DNA from: Comamonadaceae bacterium
GTDB lineage: Bacteria; Pseudomonadota; Gammaproteobacteria; Burkholderiales; Burkholderiaceae_C
DNA: 11,570 bases
Direction: 5' to 3'
NCBI GenBank assembly: GCA_947374505.1
Contig: CANCCE010000078.1
Location: forward strand, 1 to 11,570
Part shown: piece after piece, positions 4,881 through 11,570 of the stretch
How the letters are laid out: each line of letters starts with the position of its first letter
Numbering within the stretch: position 1 is the stretch's first letter
The notes under the pieces: generated by a model
Database searches by the model: none
Told to the model about the DNA's origin: nothing
The model's input: only the letters and a program-made list of their open reading frames with translations
Program-made: the position numbers and the translations under genes

Positions 4881-7505
4881 ATGAGCCAACCCAATATCAC
4901 CGTCGCCGACATCCGCAAGACCTTTCTTGATTTCTTTGCGTCCAAAGGACACACGGTGGTGCCGTCCAGCCCATTGGTGCCCGGCAATGACCCGACGCTG
5001 ATGTTCACCAACTCCGGCATGGTGCAGTTCAAAGACGTGTTTTTGGGTGCTGACAAACGTCCTTATGTGCGGGCGACTTCGGTGCAGGCTTGCTTGCGTG
5101 CCGGTGGCAAACACAACGACCTAGAAAACGTCGGCTACACCGCGCGTCACCACACGTTTTTTGAGATGCTGGGCAACTGGAGCTTTGGCGACTACTTCAA
5201 GCGTGAGTCGCTGAAATGGGCTTGGGAGCTGCTGACCGAAGTCTACAAATTGCCAGCCGACAAGCTCTGGGCCACGGTCTACATTGACGACGACGAGGCC
5301 TACGACATCTGGACTAAAGAGATTGGCTTGCCACCTGAGCGCGTGGTGCGCATTGGCGACAACAAGGGTGCCAAGTACCAGTCCGACAATTTCTGGATGA
5401 TGGCCGACACCGGCCCTTGCGGTCCTTGCAGCGAGATCTTTTTTGACCACGGCCCGGAGATCGCCGGTGGCCCACCCGGCTCACCCGAACAAGACGGCGA
5501 CCGCTACATCGAGATTTGGAACAACGTGTTCATGCAGTTCGACATGCAGCCCGACGGCTCTGTCAAACCGCTGCCTGCGCCTTGCGTCGACACCGGCATG
5601 GGCTTGGAGCGTTTGGCTGCCATTCTTCAGCACGTTCACAGCAACTACGAGATCGATATTTTTGACGCGTTGATCAAAGCTGCTGCGCGCGAAACCGGCG
5701 AGACCGACTTGGGCAACAAGTCCCTGTTCGTCATCGCCGACCACATCCGCGCCACCGCATTTTTGGTCAGCGACGGTGTCGTGCCGTCCAACGAAGGCCG
5801 TGGCTATGTGCAGCGCCGCATCATTCGTCGGGCGATTCGCCACGGCTACAAGCTGGGTAAGAAGACACCGTTTTTTCACAAGTTGGTGGCTGACTTGGTG
5901 CTGCAAATGGGTGAAGCTTACCCGCGCCTCAAAGCCGATGAAAAGCGCATCACCGATATTTTGAAGACCGAAGAAGAGCGCTTCTTTGAAACGCTGGCCA
6001 TCGGCATGGAGATCCTTGATACGGCTTTGGCTGGTAGCGTCACTGTGTTGCCGGGCGAGGTCGCCTTCAAGCTGCACGACACCTACGGCTTTCCGCTTGA
6101 TTTGTCGGCTGACGTGTGCCGCGAGCGCGGCCTCAGCGTCGACGAAGCAGGCTTTGCCGTGGCGATGGAAAAGCAAAAGACCCAGGCGCGTGCCGCCGGC
6201 AAGTTCAAGATGGACCGCGCGCTGGAGTACACCGGCGCGGGCAATGAATTCGTCGGTTACGAGCAGCTGCAAGCTGAAGCCAAGATTGTTGCGCTGTACC
6301 TTGACGGCGTGCCCGTCGTCGCTTTGAATGCCGGCCAAACCGGGGTGGTAGTGCTGGACACCACGCCTTTTTATGCGGAGAGCGGTGGACAGGTCGGCGA
6401 CGAAGGGGCACTGGTCAGTGGCTCGGCCCGCTTTGAGGTCGGCGACACGCAGCGCATCAAGGCCGATGTGTTTGGTCACCACGGCGAGGTGGCCCAAGGC
6501 ACGCTCAACGTCGGGGATCACGTTTCGGCGCAAGTGAATTTAGACCTGCGCGCCGCCACCGTGCGCAACCACAGCGCCACGCATTTGATGCACAAGGCTT
6601 TGCGTGAAGTGCTGGGCACGCACGTGCAGCAAAAAGGCAGTTTGGTGAACCCCGAGCGCACGCGTTTTGACTTCGCGCACAACGCGCCCGTGACTGACGC
6701 ACAGATTCGTGAGATCGAGATTCGCGTCAACACCGAAATTCTGGCCAACGCCGCCACGGACGCGGCGGTGATGGACTTGGAGTCGGCACAAAAAACCGGC
6801 GCCATGATGCTCTTCGGCGAAAAGTACGGCGAGACCGTGCGCGTCTTGAGCATCGGCAGCAGCAAGGAACTCTGCGGCGGGACCCACGTGGGCCGCACCG
6901 GCGACATCGGTCTGTTCAAGATCGTCGGCGAAAGCGGTGTGGCGGCGGGCGTGCGCCGTATTGAGGCTGTGACGGGCGCCAACGCGCTGGCTTATCTGCA
7001 GTCGCTGGAAGCCGCAGTGCAGGCGGCCGCCTTATCGCTCAAAGCCAGCCCGGTCGAGTTGCAAAGCCGCATCGGTCAAGTGCTCGACCAAGTGCGCGCA
7101 CTTGAAAAAGAAGTGACCGCACTGAAGGGCAAGCTGGCCTCTTCGCAAGGTGACGAGTTGATGCTGCAAGCCATCGACATCAACGGCGTGAAAGTGTTGG
7201 CCGCACGGCTGGAAGGCGCCGACGCCAAGACCCTGCGCGACACCATGGACAAGCTCAAAGACAAGCTCAAGACAGCCGTCATCGTGCTGGCTGCGGTTGA
7301 TGGCGACAAGGTGCAAATTGCAGCCGGCGTCACCGCCAACAACACGGGCAAAGTCAAAGCCGGTGAGCTGGTCAATTTTGTGGCGCAGCAAGTCGGCGGC
7401 AAAGGCGGTGGCAAGGCCGACATGGCCATGGCCGGTGGCACCGATCCATCGCGTGTCAATGCTGCGTTGGACTCCGTTCAAGCCTGGGTGGCCGAGCGGG
7501 TTTGA
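4881..7505 (+). CDS. alaS: Alanyl-tRNA synthetase
   Basis: A full-length 874-residue class II synthetase that activates alanine and charges tRNA(Ala), and hydrolyses mischarged Ser- or Gly-tRNA(Ala). Parts in order: the catalytic domain from residue 5, with motif 2 around RATSVQACLRAGGKHNDLEN (64-83) to the FFEMLGNWSFGDYF segment, and motif 3 GMGLERLAAIL (239-249); the tRNA-recognition region; the editing domain with zinc ligands His564 and His568 (HSATH) and Cys665 and His669 (CGGTH), which match the E. coli ligands closely in number; a coiled coil (about 726-753); and the C-terminal C-Ala/DHHA1 domain with glycine-rich GGKGGGKADMAMAGG (about 838-852). Length is normal (E. coli 876) and nothing is truncated. 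ATG at 4881 gives the expected N-terminus although the Shine-Dalgarno is weak. The stop codon overlaps the proposed start of the next gene. Confidence 0.99.
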   Translation: MSQPNITVADIRKTFLDFFASKGHTVVPSSPLVPGNDPTLMFTNSGMVQFKDVFLGADKRPYVRATSVQACLRAGGKHNDLENVGYTARHHTFFEMLGNWSFGDYFKRESLKWAWELLTEVYKLPADKLWATVYIDDDEAYDIWTKEIGLPPERVVRIGDNKGAKYQSDNFWMMADTGPCGPCSEIFFDHGPEIAGGPPGSPEQDGDRYIEIWNNVFMQFDMQPDGSVKPLPAPCVDTGMGLERLAAILQHVHSNYEIDIFDALIKAAARETGETDLGNKSLFVIADHIRATAFLVSDGVVPSNEGRGYVQRRIIRRAIRHGYKLGKKTPFFHKLVADLVLQMGEAYPRLKADEKRITDILKTEEERFFETLAIGMEILDTALAGSVTVLPGEVAFKLHDTYGFPLDLSADVCRERGLSVDEAGFAVAMEKQKTQARAAGKFKMDRALEYTGAGNEFVGYEQLQAEAKIVALYLDGVPVVALNAGQTGVVVLDTTPFYAESGGQVGDEGALVSGSARFEVGDTQRIKADVFGHHGEVAQGTLNVGDHVSAQVNLDLRAATVRNHSATHLMHKALREVLGTHVQQKGSLVNPERTRFDFAHNAPVTDAQIREIEIRVNTEILANAATDAAVMDLESAQKTGAMMLFGEKYGETVRVLSIGSSKELCGGTHVGRTGDIGLFKIVGESGVAAGVRRIEAVTGANALAYLQSLEAAVQAAALSLKASPVELQSRIGQVLDQVRALEKEVTALKGKLASSQGDELMLQAIDINGVKVLAARLEGADAKTLRDTMDKLKDKLKTAVIVLAAVDGDKVQIAAGVTANNTGKVKAGELVNFVAQQVGGKGGGKADMAMAGGTDPSRVNAALDSVQAWVAERV

Positions 7506-8077
7506 GTGTCGTTTTGAATCCTTTGCAAAACCCTTCACGCCGGCGTTGCTTGCAAAGCGCGCTGGCGTTTGCCGGCGCAGGTCTGGCGGCGCCTTGGGCT
7601 TCAGCCCAAAACGCCTCGCAGTCTCTCACCGGCCCGGCCTTTGTGGTCTCGCCTTGGGCCGGGTCTTTGACCCCATTTGATTTGCTCGACATCACCGGCA
7701 AGCGCTGGCGCGCGGCTGACTTGCAGGGCCGTCCTGTGTTGATGAATTTTTGGGCCAGTTGGTGCGAGCCGTGCCGCGCTGAAATGCCCTCCCTGCAGCA
7801 GCTCGCCGATTTGTATGGTCCCGACAAACTGTTGGTGCTGGCGATCAATTTCAAGGAGGCGCCAGCCCGCGCCAGTCGCTTCGCGACAAGCACTGGCGTG
7901 ACCTTGCCGGTGCTGCTCGATGGCGATGGGAAATTGGCTCAGCAGTGGGGCGTCAAGGTGTTCCCGACCACGCTGATGATTGACCGCCACGGCAAACCGC
8001 GCAGCCGGATTCAGGGCGAGGTGGACTGGACCGGCAAAGCCGCGGGCAAGCTGGTCGACGGTTTGATGTCGGTTTGA
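7502..8077 (+). CDS. TlpA-like thioredoxin-fold protein, Tat-exported, TTG start
   Basis: A protein of about 191 residues with a TlpA/ResA-type thioredoxin domain. The active site is WCEPC with Cys88 and Cys91 in NFWASWCEPCRAEMPSL; the cis-proline is Pro155 in VKVFPTTLMID. The N-terminus holds SRRRCLQSALAFAGAGLAAPWASA, a twin-arginine-like signal (arginines 13-15) with a probable cut near residue 35, so it should work in the periplasm as a thiol-disulfide reductant or oxidant, perhaps in cytochrome c maturation or repair of oxidised cysteines. No ATG precedes the signal; the likely start is TTG at 7502, whose TTGA overlaps the alaS TGA by 4 bases, with GAGCGGG just upstream as ribosome site; another TTG at 7514 is possible. 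The overlap implies cotranscription and translational coupling with alaS. Domain call is firm; start and partner are not. Confidence 0.88.
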   Translation: MSVVLNPLQNPSRRRCLQSALAFAGAGLAAPWASAQNASQSLTGPAFVVSPWAGSLTPFDLLDITGKRWRAADLQGRPVLMNFWASWCEPCRAEMPSLQQLADLYGPDKLLVLAINFKEAPARASRFATSTGVTLPVLLDGDGKLAQQWGVKVFPTTLMIDRHGKPRSRIQGEVDWTGKAAGKLVDGLMSV

Positions 8078-8250
8078 CAGCTGCCTCAACCTTTAGCCAG
8101 CAGCCGTAACGGGCCCGAGTCATAATCTCACCGGTCTTTCGAGGCCGTGGGCCTGCTCATTTCAGCAGCTCAGAACATATTTCTGGAACATCTCGGTGCA
8201 TCTTTACCTGCACCGATGCACGTTGCCACTCACCCATCCGGAGTTTTTCT
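8078..8250 (+). promoter_or_regulatory. Leader/promoter region of the transglutaminase-like gene
   Basis: The gap of 173 bp after the thioredoxin gene. CATAAT at 8121-8126 is a possible -10 without a good -35, giving a leader of about 118 nt. AGGCC-gtg-GGCCT (8142-8154) is a short hairpin without a T-run. A perfect 8-bp inverted repeat TCGGTGCA (8193-8200) / TGCACCGA (8209-8216) surrounds an 8-nt loop, and an alternative 7-bp pairing GTGCATC (8196-8202) / GATGCAC (8215-8221) excludes the first. GGAG at 8240-8243 is a good ribosome site for the ATG at 8251. The promoter itself is uncertain. Confidence 0.4.
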
Positions 8251-9366
8251 ATGACCACTGTCCGTCGTACATTCCTTAAAAATTCTGCAGCTGTTGCTGT
8301 TGCCGCGGCCTTGCCAAGCTTAAGCTTTGCCCAAACACCAGCACCGACCCGCCGCGAATTTGCGCCCCAAAGCAGCCCTTGGCGCACGTTTGAAGTGACC
8401 ACGCGGGTTGACATCGTCAAACCGGTGGGCGCGACCCAAGTCTGGTTGCCGATACCGTCGGTCAACAGCGACTACCAGCAGTCGCAGGAAAGCAGTTTTT
8501 TCAGCAACGGCACGGCTCGCATGACGCAAGATGGCACGCAAGGTGTGAAGATGCTGATGGTTGATTTTTCCGCTGACCAAGCCCAACCTTTTGTCGAGCT
8601 GACCAGCCGCGTGCAGACCCAAAACCGCGTCACCGATTGGGCCCATAAAACGGCGGCTGCCGAGGCGGCTGACACCTTGCGTTACTACACCCGTGCCACG
8701 ACCTTGATCCCGACGGACGGTATTGTGCGCAAGACCGCGTTGGCCGCTACAAAAGGCGCCAAGACTGACGTGCAAAAAGCCCAAATGCTGTATGACTGGA
8801 CGGTGGCAAACACCTACCGTGAACCGACCGTGCGCGGCTGCGGCGTAGGCGATATCAAGACCATGTTGGAAACCGGCAATTTGGGTGGCAAATGCGCTGA
8901 CCTGAATGCCGTTTTTGTCGGCTTGTGCCGCTCGGTCGGCGTCCCTGCGCGTGATGTCTACGGCATCCGTCTGGTGCCTTCGGCCTTTGGTTACAAAGAG
9001 CTGTCGGGCAACCCGACCAGCCTGAAGGGCGCGCAGCACTGCCGCTCTGAGGTTTATCTGTCTGGCTACGGCTGGGTGGCGATGGATCCGGCCGATGTGG
9101 CCAAGGTCATGCGGCTGGAAACCACCGATTGGATCAAGAACATCACCAACCCCGTGGTCGCGCCCGTCAACAAGGCGCTGTTTGGCGGCTGGGAAGGCAA
9201 CTGGATGGCTTTCAACACCGCCCATGACGTGGCCTTGCCAACGTCCAAAGGCGAAGCACTCGGATTCTTCATGTACCCGATGGCTGAAAACATCGAAGGT
9301 CGATTCGACCCTTACGCGCCTGACGATTTCAAGTACCAGATCACGGCCAAAGAAATCAAAGCTTGA
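8251..9366 (+). CDS. Tat-exported transglutaminase-like (papain-fold) protein
   Basis: A 371-residue protein with a clear twin-arginine signal (VRRTFLKNSAAVAVAAALP, arginines 5-6; probable cut after Ser-Phe-Ala at 27), so it should act folded in the periplasm. Residues about 45-170 look like the beta-rich N-terminal domain often seen before bacterial transglutaminase-like cores (FEVTTRVDIVKPVGATQVWL). The core (about 185-285) has a complete triad: Cys215 in GGKCADLNAVFVGLCRSVGV, His263 in AQHCRSEVYL and Asp279 in GWVAMDPADV. Related domains act as proteases, amidases or cross-linking enzymes; substrates for this bacterial group are mostly unknown. The tail (285-371) has no motif I recognise. 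GGAG eight bases before ATG fixes the start. The gene stands after the thioredoxin gene in the same direction but with its own 173-bp leader. Fold call is firm, function open. Confidence 0.9.
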   Translation: MTTVRRTFLKNSAAVAVAAALPSLSFAQTPAPTRREFAPQSSPWRTFEVTTRVDIVKPVGATQVWLPIPSVNSDYQQSQESSFFSNGTARMTQDGTQGVKMLMVDFSADQAQPFVELTSRVQTQNRVTDWAHKTAAAEAADTLRYYTRATTLIPTDGIVRKTALAATKGAKTDVQKAQMLYDWTVANTYREPTVRGCGVGDIKTMLETGNLGGKCADLNAVFVGLCRSVGVPARDVYGIRLVPSAFGYKELSGNPTSLKGAQHCRSEVYLSGYGWVAMDPADVAKVMRLETTDWIKNITNPVVAPVNKALFGGWEGNWMAFNTAHDVALPTSKGEALGFFMYPMAENIEGRFDPYAPDDFKYQITAKEIKA

Positions 9367-9371
9367 TCAAG
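9362..9371. other. 10-bp palindrome in a 14-bp convergent gap
   Basis: CTTGATCAAG is a perfect palindrome that contains the transglutaminase stop codon (9364-9366) and ends ten bases before the stop codon of the convergent pseudouridine synthase gene (9381-9383). The two genes are separated by only 14 bp, leaving no room for a classical terminator between them. The palindrome has no loop and may be chance. Confidence 0.4.
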
Positions 9372-9380
9372 TCAGGCGGT

Positions 9381-10292
9381 TCATTTTGGCGGCCATGCCA
9401 AGCTGAGACGGCTTTCAAAGCGTCTCGGCTGTCCGGTCACCGGGTCGGTGAACTCAATCGCCTGGGCCAGCAGCTGTAGCGGGTAACGGTAGTCGTCAGC
9501 AGGCGTGTCGGCCACCGGCGGGTACATGCGGTCATTCAAAATCGGCAGGCCCAGCGCGTTCATGTGCACGCGCAGTTGGTGTTTCTTGCCGGTCACCGGG
9601 CTCAGGGCATACAGCGCTTGCTGGTCCTGCACCTTCAGCACCGCCACATGGGTTTTGCTGTTGGCCTCACCGGCCACTTCACGTTGCCTGAAAAAGGGCT
9701 CGTCTTCGACAATCCGGCTGCTGCGCACCAGTGGCAAAGTCAAATCAGCACGCCAAGGCGCGACGGCCTGATAGTGCTTGGTGACTTCATGCCGGCGGAA
9801 CAGACTTTGATACGCATCGCGTTCAGCCGGCTGCACAGCAAACATCACCAAGCCAGCGGTTTCGCGGTCGATCCGGTGGATCGGAATCAGGGCGTCAATG
9901 CCAAGCAGGTTTTTCAGTCGCACCAACAAGGTTTCTTGCAGGTAATGGCCAGACGGCGTGACGGGTAAAAAATGCGGTTTGTCGGCTACCACCAAATGCG
10001 CGTCCTGGTACAGAACGGTCGCTTCAAAAGGCACACGCGTTTCAGTCGGCAAGGCGCGGTAGTAATAGACCCGTATGTGGCCGCGATAAGGTCGCTCGGG
10101 CGTGACGGGCTCGCCGAATTCATCAACCACCTGACCCGTCTGCATGCGCTCTAGCCAGACCTCACGGCCAATCGCCGGAAAGCGTTCAATCAAAAAATCC
10201 GTGATGGTGCGCCAGGGGCCGGCAGGCAAGCCGACACAGCTCGGGCTCACACCCAGCCGCGTTGTCAGACCGTGTGCTGGCAGATGGCTCAC
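9381..10292 (-). CDS. RluA-family RNA pseudouridine synthase
   Basis: A 303-residue enzyme that converts uridine to pseudouridine in rRNA or tRNA. It carries the RluA-family catalytic motif HRIDRETAGL with Asp142 as nucleophile, preceded by LYQDAHLVVADKPHFLPV (94-111) and followed by the TGKKHQLRVH motif (234-243). Residues about 28-80 resemble an S4-like RNA-binding segment (ITDFLIERFPAI.R..W..RM..G.V). The start is a GTG at 10292 whose GTGA overlaps the trmB stop by 4 bases; a second in-frame GTG at residue 15 is possible. The overlap indicates an operon with trmB and gluQ and translational coupling. Which RNA and which position it modifies cannot be told from sequence alone; RluA, RluC/D and TruC-type targets are all open, so no symbol is given. 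Confidence 0.93.
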   Translation of the reverse strand: MSHLPAHGLTTRLGVSPSCVGLPAGPWRTITDFLIERFPAIGREVWLERMQTGQVVDEFGEPVTPERPYRGHIRVYYYRALPTETRVPFEATVLYQDAHLVVADKPHFLPVTPSGHYLQETLLVRLKNLLGIDALIPIHRIDRETAGLVMFAVQPAERDAYQSLFRRHEVTKHYQAVAPWRADLTLPLVRSSRIVEDEPFFRQREVAGEANSKTHVAVLKVQDQQALYALSPVTGKKHQLRVHMNALGLPILNDRMYPPVADTPADDYRYPLQLLAQAIEFTDPVTGQPRRFESRLSLAWPPK

Positions 10293-11014
10293 ACGCGCTG
10301 GAAGACCAGGTCCCAGACGCCGTGGCCGAGTTGGATGCCGCGGTTTTCAAACTTGGTGAGGGGTCGGTAATCAGGCTTGGGGGCGTAACCACCAGCCTTA
10401 GGTCCGGCGGTATTTTTCAGCAAAGGCTCAGCACTGAGCACTTCTAGGATTTGCTCTGCATACGGTTGCCAATCGGTGGCGCAGTGCAAGTAACCGCCGG
10501 GTTTGAGCCGGGCCGCGAGCTTGGCGATCAGCGGCGGCTGAATCAAACGGCGCTTGTTGTGCTTGGTCTTGTGCCACGGATCCGGAAAAAAGATGTGTGC
10601 GCCATCCAGGCTGGACAGCGGCAGCATGTGGTCGATCACCTGAACCGCGTCGTGTTGCAGGATGCGGATGTTGGGCAGCGATTGTTCATCGATGCGCTTC
10701 AGCAGCGCACCCACGCCCGGCGTATGGACTTCGCAGCACAGGAAATTGTCTTGGGGCCGTAGCGCGGCAATCTGTGCCGTGGCTTCGCCCATGCCAAAGC
10801 CAATTTCCAGAATCGTCGGGGCGCTGCGCTCGTAGACCGCAGCAAAGTCGATGGGCTGGCCGGTATAGGGCAGCAAGAAGCGCGGACCGACATCGGTGAA
10901 GGCTTTGGCCTGACCCGCCGTGGTGCGGCCAGTGCGCAGCACAAAGCTGCGGATGGTGCGGTGGTGGAGCGGTGCGGCAGGCGCGTCAAGCGGGGGAGTG
11001 GTGGAATCGTTCAC
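10289..11014 (-). CDS. trmB: tRNA (guanine-N7-)-methyltransferase
   Basis: A 241-residue class I (Rossmann) methyltransferase that makes m7G46 in the variable loop of tRNAs using S-adenosylmethionine. Motif I is ILEIGFGMGEATAQIA (68-83; Glu70, Gly72, Gly74), an acidic/His stretch CCEVHTPGVG lies at 93-102, and the TrmB signature FFPDPWHKTKHNKRRL (142-157) with Asp145 marks the guanine/tRNA site; the end has the usual TKFENRG segment. Length fits the family (E. coli 239). The start is GTG at 11014: there is no ATG until residue 130, and the region before motif I (IRSFVLRTGRTTAGQAKAF) is family-like. It overlaps the 3' end of gluQ by 29 bases (10986-11014) and the pseudouridine synthase start by 4, so the three genes should share one transcript. 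Confidence 0.96.
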   Translation of the reverse strand: MNDSTTPPLDAPAAPLHHRTIRSFVLRTGRTTAGQAKAFTDVGPRFLLPYTGQPIDFAAVYERSAPTILEIGFGMGEATAQIAALRPQDNFLCCEVHTPGVGALLKRIDEQSLPNIRILQHDAVQVIDHMLPLSSLDGAHIFFPDPWHKTKHNKRRLIQPPLIAKLAARLKPGGYLHCATDWQPYAEQILEVLSAEPLLKNTAGPKAGGYAPKPDYRPLTKFENRGIQLGHGVWDLVFQRV

Positions 11015-11570
11015 CGTGGGATTTTAGTGCCCATTGAGCTGCCCATTGCTGCGTCCATTGCGCCAAGGCTTCGCTCAGCGTTCCACTGGCTGCCGGTAAC
11101 TTCAGGCTGGCGGCTGCCGCGTTCAGTGCCGCTAGAGGATCGGTGAGCAAGAGCGCTTGCGCGCCGTTTTGTTTGCTGAGTTTTTCGCCGTTGTCGCCCA
11201 GCACCAAGGGCGTGTGCAGGTAGCGCGGTGTCGGCAGACTGAGGGCACGCTGCAAGAGGATTTGGCGCGCTGTGTTGTCGGCCAGATCTTCACCGCGGAC
11301 GATGTCGGTGACGCCTTGTGCGGCGTCGTCGACCACCACGGCCAGCTGATAGGCCCAGAGACCATCGGCCCGGCGCAAGACAAAGTCGCCGACTTCTTCG
11401 CTGACGTTGTGTGTTTGCGGGCCGAGACGTCGGTCAGTCCATTTGACGTTCGGGCTTTGGCCTGCTTGCGAAGTTAAGAAGCGCCAGGCGCGGGCGGGTT
11501 TTCCGTTCAGACCACCGCGGCAGGTACCCGGATAAACCAATTCGCCATGGCGTTTGCGGGTGTGGCCGCT
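10986..11570 (-). CDS. gluQ: Glutamyl-Q tRNA(Asp) synthetase, C-terminal part (5' end outside window)
   Basis: The last 194 codons of a truncated-glutamyl-tRNA-synthetase paralogue (GluQRS / YadB), which attaches glutamate to queuosine at position 34 of tRNA(Asp). The reading frame is open to the window edge, so the gene starts beyond it and the HIGH motif is not visible. Seen are YPGTCR, which holds the last Tyr and Cys of the usual zinc site, DFVLRRADGLWAYQLAVVVD, the GVTDIVRGEDL segment, LLQRAL and the KMSKS-like loop GEKLSKQNGA. The protein ends soon after (LALKSHGERFHHSPA-like tail) with no anticodon-binding domain, which separates GluQRS from full GltX. Its 3' end overlaps the trmB start by 29 bases. 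All neighbours in the cluster act on tRNA or rRNA. Confidence 0.93.
   Translation of the reverse strand, partial: SGHTRKRHGELVYPGTCRGGLNGKPARAWRFLTSQAGQSPNVKWTDRRLGPQTHNVSEEVGDFVLRRADGLWAYQLAVVVDDAAQGVTDIVRGEDLADNTARQILLQRALSLPTPRYLHTPLVLGDNGEKLSKQNGAQALLLTDPLAALNAAAASLKLPAASGTLSEALAQWTQQWAAQWALKSHGERFHHSPA

Noticed and set aside
5481..6533. 350-codon open frame on the minus strand inside alaS
   Set aside because: It lies wholly antisense to a complete, motif-rich alaS gene, has no recognisable domain, and its composition (rich in His, Val, Gln, Arg) is that of a frame shadow in GC-rich DNA.
8074..8079. Perfect TTGACA overlapping the thioredoxin stop codon
   Set aside because: No -10-like hexamer lies 15-19 bp downstream; the nearest, CATAAT at 8121, is about 41 bp away, so it is probably chance.

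Overview
The window looks like an ordinary chromosomal segment of a betaproteobacterium in the Burkholderiales, most likely a member of the Comamonadaceae (Rhodoferax, Polaromonas or Limnohabitans type). This is inferred from gene content and style: two Bug-type (TctC) solute-binding proteins, a glycine-zipper lipoprotein of the 17 kDa antigen family, several twin-arginine export signals, moderately high GC, and a gluQ-trmB-pseudouridine synthase cluster. No sequence search was possible, so the taxonomy is a judgement. I found no CRISPR array, tRNA, rRNA, transposase or phage gene.

Layout, left to right. Bases 1-1281 (+) hold the 3' end of an enolase-superfamily (mandelate racemase/muconate lactonizing type) gene, followed by a Bug solute-binding protein; together they look like a fragment of a carboxylate or sugar-acid catabolic locus. 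Bases 1445-1906 (+) encode a small outer-membrane lipoprotein. The convergent gap 1907-2138 carries a REP/MITE-like array: a 51-bp unit present twice, 117 bp apart, plus an imperfect 29-bp inverted repeat. Bases 2139-4745 (-) hold a second, Tat-exported Bug protein followed by a succinate-semialdehyde dehydrogenase (gabD type). A divergent promoter region of about 135 bp separates it from alaS.

Bases 4881-9366 (+) hold alaS (complete, all zinc ligands present), a Tat-signal thioredoxin-like protein that overlaps the alaS stop codon and apparently starts at TTG, and, after a 173-bp gap with competing inverted repeats, a Tat-exported transglutaminase-like protein with a complete Cys-His-Asp triad. 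On the minus strand, 9381-11570 is a tightly overlapping translation/RNA-modification cluster: gluQ (glutamyl-Q-tRNA(Asp) synthetase, 5' end outside the window), trmB (tRNA m7G46 methyltransferase) and an RluA-family pseudouridine synthase. The last two use GTG starts and overlap the gene before them.

Two themes recur: tRNA charging and modification (alaS, gluQ, trmB, pseudouridine synthase), and periplasmic export (Bug proteins, thioredoxin, transglutaminase, lipoprotein). I do not see a clearly new multi-gene system. The items most worth a second look are the repeat array, the Tat-exported transglutaminase with its structured leader, the alaS/thioredoxin overlap, and a palindrome lying on the predicted alaS transcription start.
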